Positions 55,301 to 62,981 of a DNA stretch of 64,000 nucleotides are shown one piece after another (position 1 is the stretch's first letter; each line of letters starts with the position of its first letter). This DNA comes from CALFVT01 sp964513675. GTDB lineage: Bacteria > Pseudomonadota > Alphaproteobacteria > Caulobacterales > Maricaulaceae. The position numbers were made by a program, and so were the translations under genes. The notes below the pieces were generated by a model that did not search any database, was not told where the DNA came from, and worked only from the letters and a program-made list of their open reading frames with translations. The stretch is from the NCBI GenBank assembly GCA_964513675.1, contig CAZEOD010000005.1:1-64000 (forward strand), given 5' to 3'.

Positions 55301-55645
55301 AACCGCAAAATGGTCTGGATCATTTGGCGCAGAGAAACGCAAAACGCTAACACCCGGAACACGCTGCAAAGCTTCTGAAACTGAGCGGTCAGGAAGCGCG
55401 CCAATATCAGAGGCCGTAATCGCGTCGACAAATGTATCAGCGTTACGTTTGATATCTGCGGCATCAATAATGGACTGGCGAATACCGGTTGCAACGACTT
55501 CATCGACAGTTTCGTCAGCGGTTTCAGCATCCTGCGCATAAGCAGGGGCAAGCGTAAATAAGTTCATAGCAAGTGCCGATGCACCGACCATTAACACTCT
55601 TAGGTTTTCTTTTGACGAGATACGTCCTAAACGATTCATAATCAT
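52394..55645 (-). CDS. TonB-dependent receptor of the Xanthomonas/Caulobacter type
   Basis: Outer-membrane receptor of 1083 residues. A signal peptide ends at PAYAQD and a TonB-box-like segment DEVVATGIRQS follows. The plug has LPDRSVSEALQRVPGVSV, FAVEGSGVVIRGLPFVRSE and VFKNQSADLIEGGIAGTIDL, the TIGR01782 pattern. The barrel ends in a terminal Phe (ILRATF). Members import oligosaccharides and other large solutes. Its promoter carries the operator shared with the halogenase operon, and a GH3 glucosidase is close, so a glycan or glycoside ligand is likely. Confidence 0.92.
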   Translation of the reverse strand: MIMNRLGRISSKENLRVLMVGASALAMNLFTLAPAYAQDAETADETVDEVVATGIRQSIIDAADIKRNADTFVDAITASDIGALPDRSVSEALQRVPGVSVLRFSAPNDPDHFAVEGSGVVIRGLPFVRSELNGRDVFGANSGGVLGFEDVSPELLGSVKVFKNQSADLIEGGIAGTIDLNTRVPFDKEGPQVAYSLELNYGDKAEKATPSGSILLSNTWETNAGKFGLLGNLSASELISRADSTQLAAFESPGQNGGSTDNGLDTNLLIPAGGGIRRQDFERDRRGIALAGQWESPDQKWLATAQFLRSDSTLEWGENVIQTQGDGTQNTRGDGRFGITDFTFDEDGVFQTGTITDNTQWRGPNATAALLPSEGGQQQASTRSFLEEDTTEDFGFNLKYAPTDNLRFNFDAQYIDSSNEVFQTEVIRSFFSRVRIGEEQNGVPTVQFLVPEGESADFFSQPNSQFIRALAEQRVSNDADSLAFKGDVEYDFSNDGWLKSVRAGVRYSDQDTDIRESDFTWGNISEVWTGRDINGTAFGPGTNNDFNDVESILLLGGNTNPALNDAVNGLFGPVNFDGFQRGLEGTIGFDQILAYTGPGARDFDAFEQVRRDLIAATGGPTGSRAFCGAAYSPLSDRVCTNGDQIIPGTPFTEGETTSLTRENFAAYTRLDFGTDDFGGNGVGLDGNIGIRYVRTERTIDSVQLLPAFNGLFVGTVPFEQNGVTIDPCNNPNDLDGPPGACSLDLVALQNQFGDGNILTVPVNTTYDEWLPSLNVKLDLNEGRLIRFAASRTLSRPDTAQINQRPAIGTFQDIENGDGTNTFGGFIGNFSGNAQLLPQTAWNFDLSYEWYFNDSGSITLSGFYKTIDNFITGGALNVPDPAGGDVLISGLPVAFNTSINSQETGELKGFEFAYQQFYDFLPGPLSGLGVQFNYAYIDADGVPSEVDPDLFVGPASDGQNPAGPNFAVDDGIFPRVSEHNINAIGLYEKGPWQGRLAYNWRSDFLVTPRDVIFPFSAIYQEATGQLDASVFYSINENVRIGLQGVNLLDDITETTQTIREDGLRAPRSFIRSDRRFSAILRATF

Positions 55646-55727
55646 AATCCCCGTGGCGCAAAAGCGCGGTTAAAAGAGAGACACATATTATTATTATTTT
55701 AAATCTCATATGTGACAGCTGCCAATC

Positions 55728-55741
55728 TGACAACGTTGTCA
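55728..55741. promoter_or_regulatory. LacI-type operator at the TonB receptor promoter
   Basis: TGACAACGTTGTCA is a perfect palindrome with the central CG typical of LacI-family operators. It directly follows the receptor -10 box and therefore overlaps the expected transcription start. A 13/14 copy occurs at 61714-61727. No LacI gene is in the window. Confidence 0.7.
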
Positions 55742-55744
55742 TAT

Positions 55745-55773
55745 ATAATGCAAAACTGATTGTTTGAAGTCAA
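55745..55773 (-). promoter_or_regulatory. sigma70-like promoter of the TonB receptor
   Basis: On the minus strand TTGACT (55773-55768) is followed after 17 bp by CATTAT (55750-55745). The start codon is 100 bp downstream. The rest of 55774-55960 holds an 11-bp inverted repeat GACACTGTGTC (55805-55815) and a small CACGA/TCGTG hairpin (55926-55941) but no gene. Confidence 0.6.
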
Positions 55774-55960
55774 TTCCAGAAATCACGATTAGTTTATTCT
55801 TTTTGACACTGTGTCTTAAGCGTCACAATCAAACGGGCTAATTTAAGCTTTAGAATAAAAACCGGCCTTAATAATAGGTGAATTATCATCCAAGATGCAA
55901 AAATACCACCATTTTCCCTAGCAATCACGATTCTAGTCGTGCCTCTAAACTCGCTTGATT

Positions 55961-57472
55961 CTATATTTTTTCAGCCGCACAATGCGTTTTTATAAAGTCC
56001 GAATGATGCGGCATAACATCAACAGACTGCGCAACAACATCTTTGATGTAATCAACCCGCTTCTTAATCGTCTCAATCGGCGCCTTATCTGTCACAGCAT
56101 TATACCCTTTGGGCGTGACGCCTTGGCCATACATAACCGCGAGCCAGCTTGCGGGGCTAAACAAATCCGAATCGGCCTCAAATATGCGGCCCGCTTGTGA
56201 GAACTGTTCGATCTTGCGCGTCAAATGAACTGTTTGCGGCAAGGTCTGACAATGCCGCCAAAACGGCGTATCATCGCGCTGCGTAGCCGAATAATGCAAG
56301 ACGAGAAAATCGCGAACACGCTCATATTCCAGCGCCGTTTTTTCATTAAAGGCATCGATATCCGTTTGCGAAAAGCGTTTATCGGGATAATGAGCCATAA
56401 ACCGCGCCAAGCTCGTTTGCACAAGATGAATACTTGTCGATTCGAGCGGCTCCATAAAGCCAGCCGCTAGGCCTAATGAGATCACATTTTTATCCCAGAA
56501 CTTTTTCCGGCGCCCTGTGGTGAAGCGTAAGAATTTAGGATCTGACAAGGCTGGTCCGTCCAAATTATCCAGCAAGGTCGTAGCCGCTTCATCGTCACTG
56601 ATAAATTCGCTGCAATAGACATGGCCATTCCCCGTTCTATGTTGAAGCGGAATACGCCATTGCCAGCCCGCCTGACGTGCGGTGGCCTTGGTGTATGGTA
56701 TGGGCTCCCCCACCTTCTCGCAGCCTACAGCAACTGCGCGGTTGGCCGGAAGCCATTCGCTCCAATCATGATAGCCCGCCTCAAGTGCGCCCTCGATTAA
56801 CAGCCCGCGAAAGCCCGAGCAATCAACGAAAAAGTCAGCTGAAAGCGTCTGTCCGCTCTCAAGCTGTAGGGTTTTCACATGCCCCGTTTCATTATCCAGC
56901 CGCACATCGTCAATTCGGCCTTCAAGGCGCGTTACGCCCCGGCTTTCAGCAATACGGCGAAGAAAGGCCGCATAGCGCCCCGCGTCAAATTGAAACGCAT
57001 AATTAATCCCTGACAAAGCTGATTGCGGACGGTCATTCAGCGGGCGCATGAATTTACCTTGCCGGCACGCTTGCACCATAAGTGAGTAATCAAACAAATC
57101 CCCCGCAAGGCCACGGCTATTCAAATTTGCCCAATATTGATAAAATGGCAAGACATCGAAATCTATGCCAAAATCACCAAAGGGGTGAATATAGCTATGG
57201 CCGAGTTTATACCAATCCACAAATTCGATGCCGAGCTTAAAGGTCGCCTGCGTTTCGCGCACAAACTCATCTTCATCAACACCCAACATTTGGTTGAACG
57301 CAATCAGCGGCGGAATGGTCGCTTCGCCAACGCCAACCGTTCCAATCTCTTCGGATTCAACCAAAGTAATTTGCGTATTGGTTCCTTTCAGCAAAGTGCT
57401 CAGGGCCGCAGCCGCCATCCATCCCGTCGTGCCGCCGCCTACAATAATAAGGCTCTCTATTTTATCTGTCAT
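55961..57472 (-). CDS. flavin-dependent halogenase-family protein (intact, copy 4 of the operon)
   Basis: Tryptophan halogenase-family protein of 503 residues. GGGTTG (12-17) binds FAD. K79 in ATFKLGIEF is at the position of the catalytic lysine of PrnA and RebH. WQWRIP (near 270) is the motif that blocks monooxygenation, and GFMEPLESTSIHL carries the conserved glutamate. All halogenation signatures are present. Flavin reductase is not encoded nearby. Related enzymes in TonB loci halogenate indole in vitro (BrvH type); the natural substrate is unknown. Confidence 0.9.
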   Translation of the reverse strand: MTDKIESLIIVGGGTTGWMAAAALSTLLKGTNTQITLVESEEIGTVGVGEATIPPLIAFNQMLGVDEDEFVRETQATFKLGIEFVDWYKLGHSYIHPFGDFGIDFDVLPFYQYWANLNSRGLAGDLFDYSLMVQACRQGKFMRPLNDRPQSALSGINYAFQFDAGRYAAFLRRIAESRGVTRLEGRIDDVRLDNETGHVKTLQLESGQTLSADFFVDCSGFRGLLIEGALEAGYHDWSEWLPANRAVAVGCEKVGEPIPYTKATARQAGWQWRIPLQHRTGNGHVYCSEFISDDEAATTLLDNLDGPALSDPKFLRFTTGRRKKFWDKNVISLGLAAGFMEPLESTSIHLVQTSLARFMAHYPDKRFSQTDIDAFNEKTALEYERVRDFLVLHYSATQRDDTPFWRHCQTLPQTVHLTRKIEQFSQAGRIFEADSDLFSPASWLAVMYGQGVTPKGYNAVTDKAPIETIKKRVDYIKDVVAQSVDVMPHHSDFIKTHCAAEKI

Positions 57473-57486
57473 ATTCGGCTCTTGAT

Positions 57487-59019
57487 CTACAGGTGAACAG
57501 CGTCAGCTTTGCAAAAGCGGTTCACAAAATCTATGTGGGGCGGCATCACTGTCACAGCTTTATCAATAACATCTCTCATGTTTTTTAGGCTCTTTGTGAT
57601 ATTATCATCCGTTAAGCCGTGAACGAGCGGGTTATAACCAGACGGCTCAAACCCTTGGCCAGCAGCTACAGCAAGCCAGCTTGTGACATCAAAAAGCTCG
57701 GCATCATATTTAAAGAATCGGCCGCTCCCTGTTAAAAGCTCCATCTTATGGGCCAAACTATCCGGCAGTTCCATTTCGCGAACATAATCCCAAAGCGGGC
57801 TGTCATCCCGCCGAGTTGCAACATAATGCAGCATTAGGAAATCACGAATATGCTTAAAGTCATCATGAATAAGACGGTTATATTCGGATTGAACAGCCTC
57901 ATTCATATCCCGGGATGGAAATAAGGCGACTAATTTTGAAATGCCGGACTGAATCATGTGAATACTTGTTGATTCAAGCGGCTCCATAAATCCGCCTGAC
58001 AAGCCAATAGCCACACAATTTTTATTCCATAATTTTTTCCGCCGCCCCGTTACAAAGCGCAAATGTTTCGGCTCCTTTAAAAGCTCCCCCGTGAGACGCC
58101 CGCGAAAATCGGCCTCGGCTTGATCTTCCGATAAATAGTCACTGCAATAAACATAGCCGTTTCCATCCCGGTGCTGTAGCGGGATTTTCCACTGCCATCC
58201 TGCATCATAGGCGGTCGCTGTGGTGAAGGGCGGCGGAGGCTGCGTCCGTGATGTCGTGACAGCAACGGCGCGGTCAACAGGTAAATATTTATGCCAGTTC
58301 TCATAACCGCTTTTCAGTGCGCCTTCGATTAAAACCCCGCGAAAGCCCGTGCAGTCAATGAAAAGGTCGGCGGCATATTCACGGCCATCTTTTAAACCAA
58401 TCTTTTGAATAAATCCTGTCTCGGGATCGAGGTCAACTTTATCGACAATACCTTCTCGGCGGACAACACCGCGCGCTTCTGCGAAGCCGCGAAGAAATTT
58501 GGCATAAAGAACAGCGTCAAAATGAAACGCATAGGCAAGGCGGTTGATAACACTGCCGTGTTGCGGCTCGGGGCGAATGAATTTACCCGTATGAGCCGCC
58601 CGCGCATTTAGCGAGTAATCATCAAGCGGTGCTGTCCCGCCAATATCTTTATGCCGACGCCAAAAATGATGAAAGTCAATACCCTCTAAATCAAAGCCGT
58701 GAACGCCAAAGGGGTGAAAATAACTTTCGCCAATATGGCCCCAATTTTCAAACTCAATACCAAGTTTATATGTGCCTTGCGTGGCCTTTAAAAATTCATA
58801 TTCATCAATCCCGAGGGCCGCGTTGAATTTAGCAATTGCCGGAATTGTCGCCTCGCCTACACCAACAGTTTCAATCTGCTCTGATTCAATTAATGTGACG
58901 GATACATCTGTTTTATCAAGATATTTAGAGAGCGCTGCGGCGGACATCCACCCTGCCGTGCCCCCGCCGACAATCACAACATTACGGACGGGATTCGCCT
59001 TTTTCTGTGTCTCACGCAT
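57487..59019 (-). CDS. flavin-dependent halogenase-family protein (intact, copy 3 of the operon)
   Basis: Halogenase-family protein of 510 residues. GGGTAG near residue 18 binds FAD, K85 in GTYKLGIEFENW is the catalytic lysine, WQWKIP and GFMEPLESTSIHM follow. It differs from its neighbours in much of the substrate-cap region, so the three intact copies may act on different positions or compounds. Its ATG overlaps the stop of the degenerate copy as TAATG, and copy 4 begins 14 bp further on. Confidence 0.9.
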   Translation of the reverse strand: MRETQKKANPVRNVVIVGGGTAGWMSAAALSKYLDKTDVSVTLIESEQIETVGVGEATIPAIAKFNAALGIDEYEFLKATQGTYKLGIEFENWGHIGESYFHPFGVHGFDLEGIDFHHFWRRHKDIGGTAPLDDYSLNARAAHTGKFIRPEPQHGSVINRLAYAFHFDAVLYAKFLRGFAEARGVVRREGIVDKVDLDPETGFIQKIGLKDGREYAADLFIDCTGFRGVLIEGALKSGYENWHKYLPVDRAVAVTTSRTQPPPPFTTATAYDAGWQWKIPLQHRDGNGYVYCSDYLSEDQAEADFRGRLTGELLKEPKHLRFVTGRRKKLWNKNCVAIGLSGGFMEPLESTSIHMIQSGISKLVALFPSRDMNEAVQSEYNRLIHDDFKHIRDFLMLHYVATRRDDSPLWDYVREMELPDSLAHKMELLTGSGRFFKYDAELFDVTSWLAVAAGQGFEPSGYNPLVHGLTDDNITKSLKNMRDVIDKAVTVMPPHIDFVNRFCKADAVHL

Positions 59020-60137
59020 TACATATTTCCTTTCAACGCATTCATCTGCGCGTCAATTTTTTGGCTTATTTCAGCGAGCCAATGCTGAATATCACTTAGG
59101 CGCTCTCGGTCTGCCAATCTGTCATATCCAGCCTGATTAATTCCGCCTGCCCTTAAGGCAGACATCCATTCTGCTTTGGAAAATATATCATAATCCTCAA
59201 AGCTTAGACGCCCACGACTTCGAAATAGTTTAATTTTACGCGCCAAACGCACAGATATATCTTCAGCCTTAAAGCCGGCGGAAATTAGCGACGCCATATC
59301 ATTGATATGAGCCCCTTCTTCAGCCGCAAGGCGGTTATATTCGCGGCACTCGGCAGCGCCGTAGGATGTATCAGGCCAGAGCGAAAAAAGGCGCTCTATA
59401 GCTGACTGCACAACAAATAAAGTGACCCCAGAAAGCTGATTTAAACCCGCAGATTTAGTCTGCACAGCGACGTAATTCTCAGTCCATATACTCGCCCTCA
59501 CATCGGCGCGCAAATCAATGATGAGATCAGAGTGAAGCGCATGGCCAGATAGCCTGATTTCACGCCGCATATTATCGGCAATAGACATATCTATATTATC
59601 GCCGCTGTGCAGAGTCAGCGGCGCAGCTGCCTGCGCAATATCGCCTAAAAGCGCTGTATATTTAGCTGTATCAAACCGGTAAGCGGGATCAATAGACGGC
59701 AAATCTTTAGGCGCCGCACCAAGCGCAATTCCAGCGCTATTCAGCCGCAGCGCGAGGTTATAATGCGCGATATCTTTCGCTTGCCCTGCGGTATAAGCGC
59801 GGTGCCAATAATGCTGAAAATCACAGCCAGACCGCGCACGCCCATAATCACCCAGCGGCGCATAGAACATGTCTCCACCGCGCGGAGTATATGGCAGGGC
59901 CATAATCATTTCAGCCCCCGCCTTGCGCCGAAGTTCGTCCTCGGTAATTTGCAAGAGCTGATGGACATGACGAATATTGGGCCGCGAATAAACAAAGCCC
60001 GATACGTCCTCGCCGCTTTGAATAATATCCAGCTTACAGGCACCGCCCGGCAAACGCGCACTCATCATAGCCGCGGCCAAACTACACAGCAAAGGCGCGC
60101 CAATAATCGTGATATGCCGGATAGGAGCCGCCATCAT
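59019..60137 (-). CDS. degenerate halogenase paralogue, probable pseudoenzyme
   Basis: Protein of 372 residues with halogenase-like order but without catalytic motifs. The FAD glycine box is IIGAPLLCSLAAAMM instead of GGGxxG, the LGIEF lysine segment and WxWxIP are absent, and the LESTSI segment is missing, while LFVVQSAIERLFSLWP aligns with the helix that follows it in the intact copies. The frame is clean and overlaps both neighbours as TAATG, so it is not a decaying fragment. A regulatory or partner subunit is possible. Confidence 0.7.
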   Translation of the reverse strand: MMAAPIRHITIIGAPLLCSLAAAMMSARLPGGACKLDIIQSGEDVSGFVYSRPNIRHVHQLLQITEDELRRKAGAEMIMALPYTPRGGDMFYAPLGDYGRARSGCDFQHYWHRAYTAGQAKDIAHYNLALRLNSAGIALGAAPKDLPSIDPAYRFDTAKYTALLGDIAQAAAPLTLHSGDNIDMSIADNMRREIRLSGHALHSDLIIDLRADVRASIWTENYVAVQTKSAGLNQLSGVTLFVVQSAIERLFSLWPDTSYGAAECREYNRLAAEEGAHINDMASLISAGFKAEDISVRLARKIKLFRSRGRLSFEDYDIFSKAEWMSALRAGGINQAGYDRLADRERLSDIQHWLAEISQKIDAQMNALKGNM

Positions 60138-61675
60138 TATACAGCGCTTTGCGCCGCTTTATCCAGATGCCGCATATTATGTTTATCAATATAAGCGGCG
60201 TGATCCGGCATTTGCGCCGCCGTTTGGGCCATAAGCTGCTTTAAGCCCTTCATATGATTCATGATATTATCTTGCGGAATTAAATCAACGCGGCTGTCAT
60301 AATTTTGCGGCGCAAATCTTTGCCCCATATAAACGGCCACCCAACTGGGTTCTAAAAACAATCCAAAATCATATGTAGCAATCCGGCCACGGCGGCGGAA
60401 CAGCTCCATTTTCTCGGCCAGACTATCTGGAACTTTTGAGGTTCGCATATAGTCCCAAAACGGCGTATCATCGCGCTCAGTCGCGTGATAATGCAAAACC
60501 AGAAAATCCCGCACGCGCTCAAATTCAAGATCCATCAAGCGGTTATATTCATCGCGGTCAATTTCAATGTCTTCATCACGCGGGAAAAGCTCAATAAGTT
60601 TGGTGATGCCTTCCTGAATGAGATAAATAGAGGTCGATTCTAGCGGCTCTAAAAACCCGCCCGATAGCCCTATCGCGACACAGTTTTTATGCCACAATTT
60701 TCGCCGCTTACCTGTTGTAAAGCGGAGCTTTCGCGGCGCGGATAAAGGCGCGCCTTCGAGGTTATCTAAAAGGGATTTTTCGGCTTCATCATCGGAGATA
60801 AAATCACTGGCATAAACATGGCCATTACCTGTTCTATGCTGCAAAGGAATACGCCAGCGCCACCCCGCTTTATCTGCCGTGGCCCGCGTGTAAGGCAGAA
60901 GCGGGCCTTCACTTTCACATGGCACAGCGACAGCGCGGTCAACAGGCAGCCATTTCGTCCATTTATCATATCCCGTTTCCAAGGCTTTCTCAATTAAAAG
61001 ACCGTAAAACCCTGTGCAATCAATGAAAAAGTCACCGGCTATTTCCTGCCCATCTTCGAGCCGAACCGATTGAATATCGCCCTTTTCAGCCGCAAGTTTA
61101 ACATCAACAACTTTACCTTCAATCCGCGTCACGCCGCGCGCTTCGGCATGCGCCCGCAGAAAGGGCGCATATTTAATCGCGTCAAATTGATAGGCATAGC
61201 GATAGGTCGAATTTACAGAACGCGGATCATCCGACGGCGGCTGAAATTTACCTGCGCGGCAGGCCATAATCGGCAAGGAATAATCTTGTAAAGACCCAAT
61301 GCCCGCTTGGGATTGCATCTTATTATAATAGTGATGAAAGGGCACGCCAGCATTGGCGAGGCCAAATTCACCAAAGGGATGAATATAACTATCCCCAAGG
61401 CGGCCCCAATCGACAAATTCAATACCAAGCTTAAAGGTGGCCGAGGTCGCCGCCATAAACTCGGCCTCGTCAATTCCAATCGTTTCATTGAAAAACTTAA
61501 TATGCGGCAAGGTTGCTTCGCCAACCCCAACAACACCAATGGCTTCGGACTCAATCAAGGTAATATCAAGGCCCAGCCCAGACATCATGCTCGACAATCC
61601 TGCGGCACTCATCCATCCGGCTGTCCCGCCGCCTATGATGACAATTTTTTTCAAGGCAATTCCCGTTTGACTCAT
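60137..61675 (-). CDS. flavin-dependent halogenase-family protein (intact, copy 1 of the operon)
   Basis: First gene of the four-gene operon, 512 residues. It has GGGTAG near 15-20 for FAD, K82 in ATFKLGIEFVDW as catalytic lysine, WRWRIP, and GFLEPLESTSIYL. The sequence is nearer to copy 4 (for example GNGHVY after the WxWxIP region and DSYIHPFGEFG) than to copy 3. Transcription begins from a divergent region with the LacI-type palindrome at 61714-61727. Confidence 0.9.
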   Translation of the reverse strand: MSQTGIALKKIVIIGGGTAGWMSAAGLSSMMSGLGLDITLIESEAIGVVGVGEATLPHIKFFNETIGIDEAEFMAATSATFKLGIEFVDWGRLGDSYIHPFGEFGLANAGVPFHHYYNKMQSQAGIGSLQDYSLPIMACRAGKFQPPSDDPRSVNSTYRYAYQFDAIKYAPFLRAHAEARGVTRIEGKVVDVKLAAEKGDIQSVRLEDGQEIAGDFFIDCTGFYGLLIEKALETGYDKWTKWLPVDRAVAVPCESEGPLLPYTRATADKAGWRWRIPLQHRTGNGHVYASDFISDDEAEKSLLDNLEGAPLSAPRKLRFTTGKRRKLWHKNCVAIGLSGGFLEPLESTSIYLIQEGITKLIELFPRDEDIEIDRDEYNRLMDLEFERVRDFLVLHYHATERDDTPFWDYMRTSKVPDSLAEKMELFRRRGRIATYDFGLFLEPSWVAVYMGQRFAPQNYDSRVDLIPQDNIMNHMKGLKQLMAQTAAQMPDHAAYIDKHNMRHLDKAAQSAV

Positions 61676-61713
61676 TCTTTACGAACGTTTTTCTTTGCAG
61701 TTAAGCGCAAGAC

Positions 61714-61727
61714 TGACAAGGTTGTCA
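61714..61727. promoter_or_regulatory. second LacI-type operator between the halogenase operon and the DUF6445 gene
   Basis: TGACAAGGTTGTCA matches the receptor operator (55728-55741) at 13 of 14 bases; only the central C is changed. TTGTCA inside it is a -35 box for the plus strand, and the overlapping TTGACA on the minus strand can serve the halogenase operon, so one repressor would shut off both directions. Confidence 0.65.
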
Positions 61728-61750
61728 ATCATATCATCTATGGATATATA
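61722..61750 (+). promoter_or_regulatory. promoter of the DUF6445 gene
   Basis: TTGTCA (61722-61727), a 17-bp spacer and TATATA (61745-61750) form a good sigma70-like promoter. Transcription would start near 61757, downstream of the ATG at 61740, which supports the later start codon at 61794. Confidence 0.55.
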
Positions 61751-61793
61751 TGAGATAAAAACGCGCACCCTAAACCGATATTTCAGGCCCCCT

Positions 61794-62483
61794 ATGCCCC
61801 CAGATTCTTTTTCATATCATATTGAACATTTCGGGGATGAAAAAGAGCCTGTTATTGTCATGGATAATTTTAGCGGGAAGTTAGATTTACTTCTTCGCCA
61901 TGCGCAATCACAAAAATTTTCGCCCGGCAGCGCCTATTATCCCGGCGTTCAAGCGCAGGCGGATGTCAATTATTTAACGCTACGCCGCAAAGAGCTTCCG
62001 CAAATCATGCGGGATGTTTTTGACATTCAGCACGGCCTTAACATCGAGAGCTGCGTTTATGCGCTTGTCACGCGCCCCCCGGAGACACTCACGCCGGGGC
62101 AACGTCTACCCCATCATGACGGTAATGAGGGCAATCTTTTTGCGCTACTCCATTACATTCAAGGCGCAGAAGATGCAGGCACGGCCTTTTATCGTCACCG
62201 CCGCACAGGATTTGAAACCGTCACAGAAGAGCGCGCCGAAACTTACCGCGCTGCACTGAAGGAGGACGCTGCGGAATTTGGGATGCCGCCCGCGCAATAT
62301 TTTTACGGTGATGACGCACGTTATGAAATGATTGGGGAGATTAAAGCCCGCCCAGACCGCGCGATTTTATATCGGGGGCGCACGCTACATTCTGGCTGTA
62401 TTCCACTCGGCACCACCGAGGCGGCCTCAGTTGAAACGGCGCGCATTACGCTCAATACATTTATTTGGGACACGGCGGCATGA
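61794..62483 (+). CDS. DUF6445-like putative 2-oxoglutarate/Fe(II) oxygenase
   Basis: Protein of 229 residues (MPPDSFSYHIEHFG). H107-x-D109 in LPHHDGNEG and H199 in YRGRTLHSG fit the two-His-one-acid iron site, with R217 in ETARITLN placed to bind 2-oxoglutarate. Proteins of this type often sit beside halogenase genes in TonB loci. ATG 61740 would lie before the predicted transcription start, so 61794 is chosen. The stop overlaps the gluconokinase ATG as ATGA. Substrate is unknown. Confidence 0.65.
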   Translation: MPPDSFSYHIEHFGDEKEPVIVMDNFSGKLDLLLRHAQSQKFSPGSAYYPGVQAQADVNYLTLRRKELPQIMRDVFDIQHGLNIESCVYALVTRPPETLTPGQRLPHHDGNEGNLFALLHYIQGAEDAGTAFYRHRRTGFETVTEERAETYRAALKEDAAEFGMPPAQYFYGDDARYEMIGEIKARPDRAILYRGRTLHSGCIPLGTTEAASVETARITLNTFIWDTAA

Positions 62484-62977
62484 CCCCGCCCCGCTTAATT
62501 ATTATTTGCGGGGTCTCGGCCTCTGGGAAATCAACAATCGGTAGCGCCCTCGCCGCCGCATTATACTGCCCATTTTTGGAAGGGGATGATTACCACCCCC
62601 CTGCGAATATCGCGAAAATGGCGAGCGGAACACCGCTTACAGATCATGACCGCGCGGGTTGGATTGATATGATTTGCGGCGACGTCAACTCATCGCAAGA
62701 GCGCACGCTTGTCTTATCCTGCTCCGCACTGACTGATTTCGTCCAAAATAAACTTAAGACTGATGTAGTGCGCGATATTATTTGGATAAAACTCATTTTG
62801 ACGCGCCAAGAGGCCGAGCGGCGGATGAAAGCCCGCGATCATTTTATGCCGCCGGAGCTTATGGATAGTCAGTTCGACGCCTGGAATCCGCCCAAAGACG
62901 GGCTAGAGATTATAGCGACACAAGAAAAAGCCGCGATCATATCTCAGATCACGGCTTATATTTCGCAGTTAGATTAA
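62480..62977 (+). CDS. gntK: gluconokinase
   Basis: Kinase of 165 residues. Walker A is GVSASGKST, and FLEGDDYHPPANIAKM with GTPLTDHDRAGW is the GntK signature. LILTRQEAERRMKARDHFMPPELMDSQ forms the lid and adenine region, split here by only a few residues. It makes 6-phosphogluconate. Coupling to the DUF6445 gene and nearness to a GH3 glucosidase suggest the locus handles glucose- or gluconate-containing material. Confidence 0.9.
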   Translation: MTPPRLIIICGVSASGKSTIGSALAAALYCPFLEGDDYHPPANIAKMASGTPLTDHDRAGWIDMICGDVNSSQERTLVLSCSALTDFVQNKLKTDVVRDIIWIKLILTRQEAERRMKARDHFMPPELMDSQFDAWNPPKDGLEIIATQEKAAIISQITAYISQLD

Positions 62978-62981
62978 CGCC

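Noticed and set aside
59019..60137. Calling the degenerate halogenase a pseudogene
   Set aside because: The frame is uninterrupted and coupled at both ends by TAATG, which suggests it is still expressed.
61695..61793. Longer N-terminus for the DUF6445 gene (TTG 61695 or ATG 61740)
   Set aside because: Both start codons lie upstream of the predicted transcription start of the promoter at 61722-61750.
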